Below are positions 11,260-21,009 of a stretch of DNA of 60,977 nucleotides, piece by piece. This DNA comes from Sporodiniella umbellata (Eukaryota; Mucoromycota; Mucoromycetes; Mucorales; Rhizopodaceae), in NCBI GenBank assembly GCA_025677835.1, contig JAIXMR010000137.1, positions 1 through 60,977 of the forward strand, given 5' to 3'. The position numbers were made by a program, and so were the translations under genes. Each line of letters begins with the position of its first letter. Position 1 is the stretch's first letter. The notes under the pieces were generated by a model. The model ran no database searches. It was not told the DNA's origin and was given only the letters and a program-made list of their open reading frames with translations.

Positions 11260-11518
11260 AGAGAATCTTTCAAAAAAAAAAAAAAAAAAAGCAAAAGCAA
11301 AAAAAAAAAGCGAGAAATGAAGATCGTCTCATTCTTTCTCTCTCTTTCTCTCTCCCCCCCCTTTTTTTTTGTCAAGAAGGGAGATAAATTATATAATAGC
11401 TCTATTATGCAGTCTATGCAGGTGTGCTGGTATGATGGGGCAGTGACTGCTTTTCCCAAGAAGTTCTTACTGAACTGTGGTTCATCTAATTGAACTGCAC
11501 ACTGCAGTTTTCTTTTTA

Positions 11519-12270
11519 TTAAAGTGATTGCTTGTTTTTTTTAGGTGCAGGTGGAGGGTTGACTTTCTTCTTCTTTTTCATCGCCAAAGGATTTACACCC
11601 TTTACTTTTCTCTTTTTGGGTGTTTGTTCTGTCTTTTCTTCCTCACCCAAAAGCGCTCGTTTGAGTCGTGCAGTTTCTTTATCCAGAGGCTTCACTTTTT
11701 CTATTTCGTTGTGATGCATCGCACTTTTTGTACGGGCCGTCATGTCTTCTAGCCCTAATCCTTTCTTTCGAGTATTCACAATCACAACTGGGACACCTGG
11801 TATTTTACGGATAGCGTTTTTGAGTTGAACATCGCCACTTGCAACGAAGAAATGTTCGGGATTATTGGTCGACACAAGGTCGCGGATGCACTGTTGAGCT
11901 GACACTTGGGTTTTGTCTTTTGTGTGAGGACATTTACGGCGATCAAACTTTTGAGCCAAAACATAGGCACTGGTGAAATCATGCCCTTTAGATTTGATGT
12001 CTTTTAGGATGCAATCGGTTACCACTAAAATAGTGTTGGTAAGATCTTGAAGATCAACGTCCCTCCCCCCCTTTTTTTTTTTCTACCTGTACGAGTCAAA
12101 CCACCTAAGAGATCAGGGAGAGCGTCCTTCACATAGATTTGTTTTTCTAAAGCAGCACGGCAAAACTCCCCATCTACAATTACTTGATAAGGTGGCCGAA
12201 ACCCAAATGCAAGGCAGTAATTGTGTACAGTCTTTTTAATCGTCTTTTGTTTTTTTGCACTGATCCCCAT
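11519..12270 (-). CDS. UTP23: rRNA-processing protein UTP23
   Basis: Nucleolar small-subunit processome factor with a degenerate PIN domain, needed for early 18S pre-rRNA cleavage and snR30 release in yeast. Two exons on the minus strand, 12270-12087 and 12024-11519, giving 229 residues (yeast 254, human 249). The N-terminal KKQKTIKKTV and YQVIVDGEFCRAAL segments align with the family, followed by TDCILKDI, a FDRRKCPH piece in the zinc-binding region, HFFVASGD and PGVPVVIV. The C-terminal tail is Lys-rich with VNPLAMKKKKK, matching the basic nucleolar tail of UTP23 orthologues. The intron has a C-run followed by a T-run. Start chosen at the only upstream ATG in frame. Confidence 0.92.
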
Positions 12271-12400
12271 GAAAAAATAAACGAGAAGAAAAAAAAAAAA
12301 AAAAAAAAAGAATGGCTGCGTTTAAAACGGTTGTCTCTCTTTATTTTTATTTTTATTTTTTGGTGTGTTTCTTTTCTTTTTTCCTAGTACTTTAAAAGTC

Positions 12401-13032
12401 ATGACAGATTCCACAAGTGTTTTATTTGTTTGCTTAGGTACAAAAAGCTGCAGCGCCAGACCATAGCAAAGAGAATACTAAAATAAATAACAGGCAACAT
12501 ATGCCGCTCACCCATGGCTGAAGCTGTGTTCACACATACAGTGAAAGAAAGAAAGCTACAGGATAAATTTAGTCGAATTGATTCTGCTGGTACAGCTGCT
12601 TATCACGTAAGAAACAAATAAAAGACAAGAGGAAAATGAAACAAGAGTTTGATCGTCTTACAGACAGGTGAAACGCCCGACGATCGTAGTGTCGCTTGTT
12701 GTGAGTCCCATGGCGTGCCTGTCAATCATCGCGCCAGAAAAGTAAAAGAACAAGACTTTAATGAGTTTGACTATATTCTATGTATGGATAAATCGAATCT
12801 TCGCAATCTGCAGGTAATCTTTACCTTCTATGTTCTTTTGACTCATCGTCATTTATAGAGTGCTGCCCCTAAAAATTCAAAAGCTATCGTAAAGTTATTT
12901 GGTGAATACGACCCAAAAGGTGAATTGATTATCGAAGATCCTTACTATGGAGGTGATGAAGGCTTTGAGCATAACTTTAAGCAAGTTGTTAGAGCAAGCG
13001 AAGGGTTTTTGAAGTCTATTGATTTGGCTTGA
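12401..13032 (+). CDS. LTP1: Low-molecular-weight protein tyrosine phosphatase
   Basis: Cytosolic acid phosphatase acting on phosphotyrosine. Four exons: 12401-12437, 12494-12606, 12664-12813, 12859-13032, giving 157 residues, the standard size. The catalytic P-loop C-x5-R reads CLGNICRS (Cys11, Arg17), directly after a short leader. The general-acid Asp lies in the DPYYGG motif near the C-terminus, so catalysis should be intact. Intron 1 splits the glycine codon inside the P-loop, which hides the gene from simple ORF scans. The name LTP1 is the yeast orthologue name and is used for orientation only. Confidence 0.95.
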
Positions 13033-13288
13033 GTCTCTGTTTAAATAAAGCTTTTTGCAACTTTTAAGATGTCCCTATTAACATTTTTAGCTATCTTCCG
13101 TTAGCTCGGTTCTTTAGTGCACTAAGCTCCTTACACTATCAGCTTTGAACCTACCTATTTTTTCTTGTGCTATTCTATTGGCCTTACTACTCATTGAGAC
13201 ACTAGAGAATTACACAAGGTGTCGTTTGAAGGGTCGTCGGACACTGAAATACAACCGATGGGCCAATGAATTTTCATAAAGCCTCACC

Positions 13289-13327
<39 letters not shown>

Positions 13328-13350
13328 CGTTTTCGTTCTTTTTTGACAAA
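13033..13350. other. Short intergenic region with 35-T tract
   Basis: AATAAA at about 13042 follows the phosphatase stop. A CCAAT sits near 13262 and a run of 35 T (13293-13327) ends 23 bp before the PP5 start. No gene seen. Confidence 0.6.
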
Positions 13351-15241
13351 ATGACTAAAGATCACGAAGAAAAGGCCGAGATTTTCAAGAACGAAGCCAA
13401 CGTTTTTTTCAAAGGTAGCTAGAACCCAAAACGAATAAAACCTAATGGCTTTCAGAAAAAAACTTTCCTGAGGCGATCAAAAAATACACCGAAGCGATCG
13501 AGCTGAATGACAAAGTGGCTTCCTATTATACCAACCGAGCATTTTGTCACTTGAAGATGGAATCTTATGGTTATGCAATTGCGTAGGCACCTTACTATTA
13601 TGAAGGAAATACTGAATGAGCTGGCTTGCTAATTTATCTTGTTAGTGATTCAGACAAAGCACTTCACGTAGATCCCGCTTTTACTAAGGTATTTTTTTTT
13701 TTTTTTTATCTTTTTAAATTTTAATGTTGATTTGTTTTTTTTTTTTTTTTTTTTTTTTCAGGCTAATTATCGTCGTGCATCAGCCAATATGGCACTAGGA
13801 AAATTTAAAGAGGCTCTTAAAGATTTAAGGATAGTTTCCAAGCGTGCACCTGGAGATAAAGACGCTAAGGCCAAGTTGGATGAATGTGCCAAGATTGTGC
13901 GCCGTATTGATTTTGAAAGAGCTATTGAAGTATGTCATGTCAACTACCGATTTTACAGACCACTAATATACAAGTTAGCACAATGAAGCAAAACGCAGCG
14001 TAGCTGATACTCTAGATGTTAACTCAATTGGTAGTGTACATTTAGATAGACATTGTATTAAAGAAAAAAGAAACTAACTCAGAGTCCACTCTAGCGGTTG
14101 AATCCAACTACGACGGCCCCCAGATGAAGGCAGAAAAAATAGATAAAGAGTTTGTAATGGCCATGATCGAACGCTTCAAGAATCAAAAGAAGATTCACAG
14201 AAAACACGCCTTTATGGTAAAAGAAAGGACAACAGGCGAGGGTGGTGTTGTTGACTTTTCTTATAGATCATATTGGCTATCCGTCAAATGATGCTAGAGG
14301 CACCCTCTTTGATTGATGTTAAGATACCCTCTGATGGTTATATGACTGTCTGTGGTGATGTACACGGACAATTCTATGACTTTATCAACATTTTCGAGAC
14401 AAACGGCTACCCTGACGAGAAACACACTTATCTTTTCAACGGTGACTTTGTAGATCGTGGATCCTTCTCAGTTGAAGTCATTTTGACCTTGTTTGCTTAC
14501 AAGTGGTTATATCCCAACAACCTATTCTTGGCTCGCGGCAATCACGAGACAGACAATATGAACAAGGTCTACGGATTCGAAGGTGAAGTCAAGGCCAAAT
14601 TCAGCGAGATGATGTTCAAGTTGTTTTCAGAAACCTTCAATGCGCTACCCCTGGCTCATGTGATCGAGAAAAAAATCTTTGTAACACACGGAGGACTGTT
14701 TTCCCGCGATAATGTTACCTTGGATGAAATCCGAAAGATCGACCGTAGCGGGCAACCCGGCAACGAAGGTCTGATGTGTGAACTGCTTTGGTCAGACCCG
14801 CAACCTCAGATGGGCAGAGGTACCAGCAAACGCGGTGTAGGCATTCAATTCGGACCTGACGTGACCCAGAACTTTTTGGAAACCAACGGATTGGATATGA
14901 TCATTCGAAGTCACGAGGTGAAGGAGCAAGGCTATGTGATCGAGCACGACGGTAAATGTGTTACCGTCTTCTCGGCTCCCAACTATTGGTAAAAGAATCT
15001 CAAAAAGAATTTGTTGTCCAGGTTACTGACCCCTCTTTTTTTAGTGACACGGTGGGTAACAAGGGTGCTTTGATTAACATAACCCCTGACTTGAAAATGG
15101 ATTATGTGACATTTGAAGCTGTGGTAAGTCTTTTTTTTTTTTTGAGTGTATTAAGGTAGGTTGTTAACTTTTATTTAGCCTCACCCATCAGTGAAGCCAA
15201 TGCAGTATGCAGGCCAATTTAGCGGCTTGTTAGGCATGTAG
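13351..15241 (+). CDS. PPT1: Serine/threonine protein phosphatase 5 (TPR-containing, PPT1)
   Basis: Hsp90-associated phosphatase. Nine exons: 13351-13414, 13456-13582, 13646-13688, 13762-13929, 13979-14030, 14083-14216, 14267-14988, 15045-15123, 15179-15241; phases agree and give 483 residues (human PP5 499). The N-terminal 130 residues form three TPR repeats that bind the Hsp90 EEVD tail. A linker with KRSVADTLD follows. The phosphatase core carries the metal motifs [14 protein letters not shown] and GNHETD, plus the HGG and SHEVK segments. APNYC is split by intron 7 (AACTATTG|...|T). Acceptor of exon 5 was set at GTTAG because it preserves the KRSV linker frame. The short exon 3 (43 nt) and long poly-T in intron 3 make this gene prone to misprediction. 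Confidence 0.96.
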
Positions 15242-15354
15242 TGAGAATAACAATGAATAGTAACAACATTAATAATAAAAAAAAAAAAAAGAGACATATA
15301 GAAAACTATAGGGGAAAAAAGGGTATGCTTGTAAAGATTCTTTTTCTGTTTCTT

Positions 15355-16402
15355 TTAGTAAATGACTTCCATATCCAAAGTGCCAGCTCTATTGGCTTCT
15401 TCTTGTATTATTTTTCTCTTTCGTTCTTTTTCTAAGCGCAGTCTGTCTGCTTTTCTGACAGAGTATCGAGTGAGTATATATCCCAAAGTGGCTATTGTCA
15501 GTCCAGCTAAACATACACCCGCTATGATCGTAGATGAATTTAGCAAATAGTTGTCTATCGAGGTCTACTTACTCATCCCTTTCCAGATCGTTTCCCACCT
15601 AACTGCCTCTATCTCTGTCCTGATATCCCCCAACCGAATCGTAAACTTATTGTTGATCTCCTGGATTTTCATATCCATTCCTTTCTGATCCTCTCGGGTC
15701 TCATTTTTTCTGTTGTTCATATCCATTTGAATATCGTTTTTCATGGTGGAGATGCCCTCATTTAAACGCTGGTCCAGTATATCAACTTCTCGGATCAACA
15801 AAGAGAGTTCTGCCTGAAGCATCTGCATGTTGTTTTTTCGGAGTACCTGTGTTTCTGTTTTGAGTTCTGATAAAGCCGCTTTAAATAAATAGGATTCCTA
15901 ATAAACTTAGTACCCCAGAAAAGGACGGGTCGGTTTCCTACATTTTCAAGGTCAGAGGATAAAAAAAGTTGATGTCTCATAGCAGCAGTACTATCAATTA
16001 ATAATGATAATAATAAAAAAGGGTTGGTAATAGTACATAGAATAACAAGAGAGACCAAAGTAAATTAAATGAAACATACCATTCCCTTAGGCGAAATTTG
16101 ATCCCTTTCATAATGACTTCAGCTTGGTTTCTTGTAAAGCCTTGACCTTCTAATTGCGTCAATATTTTATAAGTGTCAAAGTGATGACTTTGCCGAGGGG
16201 ATGAGCTTTTGGCAATGTCTTTAGCAATCGCATCCAACTCAGATGACATGACGCTTTTGTCTTTCTGTTCTAGTATGTCAATAGGTCTTGTAGGCTGCGG
16301 TGGCGGAAAAGGCTTTGATGTATCATGAGGGAATAGACGGGTGGTATCGTGAGAAATATAGCGTTTTAAGAAATTAGAACGTGGCTGAATGAGACGAAAC
16401 AT
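15355..16402 (-). CDS. CCDC90 / MCUR1-like mitochondrial coiled-coil protein (DUF1640, Fmp32 type)
   Basis: Inner-membrane coiled-coil protein of the family that includes yeast Fmp32 (complex IV assembly) and animal MCUR1 (calcium uniporter regulator). Four exons on the minus strand: 16402-16080, 15990-15942, 15897-15573, 15521-15355, giving 287 residues. The N-terminus MFRLIQPRSNFLKRY is a typical mitochondrial presequence. FDTYKILTQLEGQGFTRNQAE is the family's opening helix, followed by the LENESYLFKAALSELKTE segment created by the exon 2/3 splice. A long coiled coil (about 140-220) precedes RTEIEAVRWET. The C-terminus has a single transmembrane segment (GVCLAGLTIATLGYI) restored by the last splice. 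An upstream in-frame ATG at 16441 exists, but the start at 16402 gives the better presequence. It is convergent with PPT1 (114 bp between stops). Confidence 0.88.
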
Positions 16403-16555
16403 GATGAGGAGAGGAAAGAAAGAAAAGGTCAATCTCCCCATATTTTCTATTCTTCAAAATACAAGTCACATTTGTCACTGCTTTTTTCTTTTGACTGGAC
16501 TTTTTTTTTTTTTTTTCAACTCTTTTTGTTTTTGACATCAAAAAAGAATTAGATC
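16403..16555. promoter_or_regulatory. Bidirectional promoter between CCDC90-like gene and PWP1
   Basis: Only 153 bp separate the two divergent start codons. The interval holds a T-run (about 16501-16516) and pyrimidine-rich leader sequence for PWP1. Both genes must share this interval for transcription initiation unless sites lie inside the coding regions. Confidence 0.6.
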
Positions 16556-18176
16556 ATGATCTCTGCACTTCAATGGATTCGCAAAGGAGCTGCTGCTCAA
16601 AAGCCTGAAAGATATGTTTTAACTGAAGAAGAACACGAAAGAATCAGTAAACTGGCTGCTGAGCAGTTGGAAGAAGCCAAACAAGACTTGGAAGAAGCTG
16701 AAGCAGAAAATGGAGTCAGTGTGTATGTAGACAGCCAGTTTTCAATATTTAAGCTAATATTGTTATCGGTTTTCTAGAAGCAAACCCAAGGAGGACGATG
16801 TGATGGCTATCTATGGATTAGATAGTTATGACGATGAAGTCAAGGCTTCTTCTGGCGCAAGTAAATAAGCAGACCCTCTCTTACTGTGTACTTCATATTA
16901 ACCAACACACTTTTTTTTCTTAGAGGCTAATGTGTTTTCAAAAGTCAAAGATTTGGCTTATTATAACAACGGTGAGGAGGATCCTTATATCACCTTAGAC
17001 GAGGATGAAGAACTCAAAGAGCTTGAGATTTTGAGCACAGACAATATGTTGATTGCTGCAAACACTGAAGACGATATTTCCCAATTAGAAATCTATGTAT
17101 TTGAAGAGTCACAGGATAACATCTATGTACACCACGACATTATGTTACCTTCTTTCCCACTCTGTCTTGAGTGGTTAGACTTCCACACACGTGAGGGTAA
17201 AGTAAGCACAGAGACCTCAGGAAACTATGCTGCTATAGGTACATTCGATCCCAATATTGAAATCTGGGATTTGGATACAGTAGACGTTACTTATCCTGAA
17301 ACTATTTTGGGCCACACTGATAAAAGCAAAAAACGTAGCAAGAAGCCCAACGCCAATTACCATGTAGATGCTATTATGAGCTTGTCCTGGAACAAGAATC
17401 ATCGCAACTTTTTGCTTTCTTCTTCTGCTGATGGCACTGTCAAAATGTGGGATTTGAGCACATCAAAATGTGTACAAAACTACACACACCATACTGACAA
17501 AGTTCAATCTGTACAGTGGCACCCTACCGAGCCTACAGTCTTTATCTCTGGCTCATACGATAAAACAGTATGCGTTCTTGACGCTCGTTCCCCCGATCAA
17601 GTCACTCGCTGGAAGTTGAATAGTGATGTTGAATCGATTCGCTGGGATCCTCATACACCTTCTAACTTTTACGTATCTCTTGAAAATGGTATTGTTCATT
17701 ACTTTGATGTGAGACAGGCTCAGAATGGACAAGGCGGTAAGCCCTTGTTTACATTGCAAGCTCATGACGACGCTGTGAGTGCGTTTGATATCAACCCCTT
17801 GATACCTAATTGTATTGCTACCGGTGGTGGAGATAAATTTATCAAGATCTGGAACACAACTAACAATAAGCCCAGTATGGTTACCAGCCGTAACTTTGAA
17901 TTAGGTCGTATCTTTACAGCCCAATTCTGTCCTGACTCTCCCTTTCAACTGGCTATGGCTGGCTCCAATGGTAAAATGCATGTATGGGATATGTCTTCCA
18001 ACGCAGGTGTACGTCAAGCCTTCCATCACGAAGCTTTGGCCAATACTCCAGCTGTTGAAGAAAAGAAGCCTGTTTCTCTATCTCTCTCAGATAATGAAGA
18101 AGAGGACGATGAAGATGAGAGAGGTGAGGAAGAAGAAGAAGAAGAAGACGAAGATATGGAAGATATGGAAGAATAA
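16556..18176 (+). CDS. PWP1: Periodic tryptophan protein 1 (WD40 ribosome-biogenesis factor)
   Basis: Nucleolar/nuclear WD-repeat protein needed for ribosome biogenesis and rDNA chromatin. Three exons: 16556-16722, 16778-16860, 16924-18176, giving 500 residues (human 501). MISALQWIRKGAA is the conserved PWP1 N-terminus. VMAIYGLDSYD follows across introns 1 and 2. The WD40 repeats show the expected endings (IEIWDLDT, VKMWDLST, VCVLDARS, IKIWNTTN, MHVWDMSS) and the family phrase SLSWNKNHRN. The C-terminus is very acidic (runs of E and D from about residue 470). Intron 1 donor GTATGT was chosen since it keeps the frame into SKPKEDD. The TAA stop lies within AATAAA. Confidence 0.96.
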
Positions 18177-18613
18177 ATAACTGTTACTGTTAATATAAAA
18201 AGCGTCGGGTTACAAATTGTGCTTGAAGCCAAATTTGGAGCTAGCATCATAGAACTCTTTGAGTCCTCCCTTTTGAATGAGGTTTTTTTTTTGCTTTACT
18301 TTTGTATTTTTTCTCAATGAAGTAGTGCTTGATTCTAACTATTTGTAAAGTTTCAGTACCGGTTAAGCCAGTGAAAGAGGTCTCATAATAGCAGAGTGTA
18401 CAGGGCTTTAGTATACAACTCATTTTAGTTTATATTAAAAAAAAAAAAAAATGCAGGGAGATGTTTCAGCAAGACAGTTTTGCGCTATGTTTTCTGTGCA
18501 CTCGTTATACAATAAAAACAACATCGCTTTCTGTTGTAATGAACGCTAAAAATGCCCAAAAGTAGTGATCGATAAAACTAAAGAAACAAAACAAAATACA
18601 TACAAAACACATC
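18177..18613. other. PWP1 3' flank, no gene seen
   Basis: AATAAA overlaps the PWP1 stop (18172-18177). The rest is AT-rich with short A/T runs and no open frame worth reporting. Confidence 0.6.
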
Positions 18614-19617
18614 TTTTCACAGTCTTTTCATTTCCACCAAAAAGTTGATTATAGGCAAAGAATGGATTTTGGTTGGATTGCTGGATTTATCAAGATGGCT
18701 TTTGATAACAGGAGCGCAGGAACTGTCGATGTTATACTTCTCAGCATTGAGGAACAGCTTGTGACGATTACAAATATTGAAGACAACCCCTGTAGTACTA
18801 CATTGGATTTCGCTAGCCTTGTACTCCACTCCCTTCAAAAGAAATAAACCTCATACAGTTGCCAACCCGAGCCGTAAGAGATGATTCCCCTAGAAACAAA
18901 GAAATAGTCGTTAACCAAATCAGTTACAACCAATGCCTTTGCCTTTTAATAGGTCCTTAGACCGCTCTTTTTTTTTTTTTTTTTTTTTTTGGTAAGGGGC
19001 TAAAGTCTGTCTAGTTTTAAAAAAGAAACAGCAGTAGATAACAATTGGCAAGGCTTTATCACTGATAAAGATTAACTGAGAAAAAGAAAAGTTTTATTTC
19101 AAGCAAAACATGCGGCACCATTCAATAGTATTGGTGTCCAAGTCTTCAATAGTCTATAATTTCCAAAGACATATTTTATGAATAGAGCCCGTTAAAAGAC
19201 CTCCACAAGTCTGTATCTATAACAGATCCAGGCATCATATACTGTTTAATAAGGGCTGATGATAGCAGTTCTTTTACTAACTGCTATGTAAATATCTTTT
19301 GTTTTCTCGTCTCCTCTACACCACCAAGAATCCGATGTATTGCTGTTTCTTCTTGTGCATAGATTTTTGTGTTTTGATACGGGTTTAACGGTATATCCTA
19401 TTTTTTCTCGTCCTAGCACCATAGTATGTGCCGTTTTGAATACAAGCAAACGGGAAAGAGACACCGCAGGTTTTGCCTCTACACAGTTTCTGCAGATATA
19501 GTTATTCTGATATAAAGTTTTGGTTTCTTTATCTCTTGAACGCTTTCTTTTCCGAAGCTTTGCTATGGCAGCCTTTGTAGTATTTTGAAATGTTGTAACT
19601 AGCAGAGCATTATACAA
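18614..19617 (-). mobile_element. Decayed DDE transposon of Merlin/ISXO2 type
   Basis: Read on the minus strand. The open frame at 19617-19246 (123 codons) ends in a stretch GDEKTKDIYIAVSKRTA, which resembles the strand leading to the second catalytic Asp of ISXO2-like transposases. In a shifted frame PGSVIDTDLW follows (19232-19203), the usual PGS-x3-TD-W context of that Asp, then DTNTIEWC (19138-19115), the TN-x2-E-x-W context of the catalytic Glu. Frame shifts and stops break the reading frame, so it is inactive. A further open piece at 18838-18614 may be part of the same insertion or unrelated. Ends and target-site duplications were not identified. ISXO2-like domains are known in eukaryotic Merlin elements; the assignment is by motif only. 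Confidence 0.55.
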
Positions 19618-19845
19618 TGATAGTTTCTTGGAAGTTTATAGAGGACATAAACACAAAGTTTAAAGTAGATGTGATAGAGTAGAAAAAATATAAAAAAAAA
19701 AAATAAAGTAGTAATCAATAAAATATGGGTATTTCAAATTCCACAGAGACCTCAGGATTTAAAAATTTTGGATTTTTCTTAAGTAATTTTTTTTTTTCTT
19801 TTTGATAAAGTTATAGAGCATCCACCAAAAAAAAAAAAAAAAAAA
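19618..19845. other. AT-rich leader region of ISA2
   Basis: Contains A-runs and T-runs; a run of about 20 A ends exactly at the ATG at 19846. No TATA box was assigned. Confidence 0.5.
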
Positions 19846-20469
19846 ATGTTTAGAAATTTAGTCAAGCCTTGTTTACGTTTTCCTACTACAACACTTCAAT
19901 ACAAGTCGAGGTTCGGCCTTCCCTCAATGTACAGTACTTTTGCAGTCAAAGCGGCGTCAATAGAAAATGGGCTGGACATTTCTCAGAATGCCATTAAAGT
20001 AAACATCAGTTCTCATGACGCTTACTATTTTTGTTTTTATTCGTACTGTCTGCTAATGTTTGGTTAGCAATTACAACACATCAAAGAAAGAGATCAAGAC
20101 GATCAGCAATGGCTGCGCATTTTGGTTGATTCAGGGGGTTGTCATGGATATCAGAACAAGTTGGAGCTGACAAGCGAAATAGAAGAAGACGATATGTAAG
20201 CAAAATACAGTGATACAATCCTTGCTCTGCATAGGATTTTTCTGTTGTTCTCAAGACACCAACTCAGTACTTTATTTAGTGTGTTTGAAAAAGAAGGAGC
20301 CCGTGTGGTGATTGATAGCGTATCCCTCCAGTTTCTTCGAGGATCAACCTTAGATTATGTCAAGGAACTTATTGGGTCTACCTTTCAAGTAATCGATAAT
20401 CCTAATGCTAAACATAGCTGCGGCTGTAATATTTCTTATGATATTGATTTGGACAAAGTGCAACAATAA
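19846..20469 (+). CDS. ISA2: Mitochondrial iron-sulfur cluster assembly protein 2
   Basis: A-type Fe-S carrier acting with ISA1 and IBA57 in mitochondrial 4Fe-4S assembly (aconitase, lipoate synthase). Three exons: 19846-19998, 20068-20195, 20280-20469, giving 156 residues. The N-terminal 40 residues are basic and Ser/Thr-rich without acids, typical of a presequence. The three cluster-binding cysteines are present: Cys76 in GGCHGYQ, and Cys141 and Cys143 in HSCGCN. FEKEGARVVIDSVSL and GSTLDYV segments match ISA2 rather than ISA1. The third exon was started at the second possible acceptor (TTTAG at 20275-20279), because the nearer one would insert about 30 unrelated residues before FEKEG. The TAA stop overlaps AATAAA. 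Confidence 0.93.
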
Positions 20470-21009
20470 ACTAGAAAAAAAAAAAAAAAAACAAAGCTCT
20501 ATGATTTTGTTACTGAATCCCTTTGTTCTCGGAGATTTTAATTGATTTGATTTTTCACACACTTTTTCACACACATACACACACATACACACATACATAC
20601 GCCCATTTCAACGCACATTTTCTGATCCTAGAGTCAGCTTATTTTATAGATGCTTTACACTATGCATAAATGGGAGTTTCAAAAGGTTACACGATTCATC
20701 TCTCTCTATCTTGTTTTCGGTTGTTTTCTATCCCACTTTTACTCACCTCTCCTTTACCGCTACCCAAGCGTTCTTTTTTTTTTTTTTGGGGGAAACCCTT
20801 TTGGCTTTTCTAATTTCTTGACTCCTTATTTTTTCAGCAGTCTTTATTGACAGACCCTTCAAGTTTGACCTTTTTCTTTCTTTTTCTGTGCGGGATTAAC
20901 TTGTTTTACATTTCTAAAAATAGTTGCCCTTTCTTTTTTTCTTTTTTTTTTTTTTTTTTTTTTCTACCTTTTCTCCTTTCTGTTATTTGCATCTATTTAT
21001 TCTCATCTC
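20470..21009. other. Pyrimidine-rich leader and promoter of GATA factor
   Basis: An (ACAC)-rich patch near 20558-20600 is followed by about 400 bp of strongly T/C-biased plus strand with several T-runs (for example 20942-20963). Open frames here are low-complexity Phe/Leu/Ser products and not credible. Long CT-rich leaders are common before fungal start codons. Confidence 0.55.
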
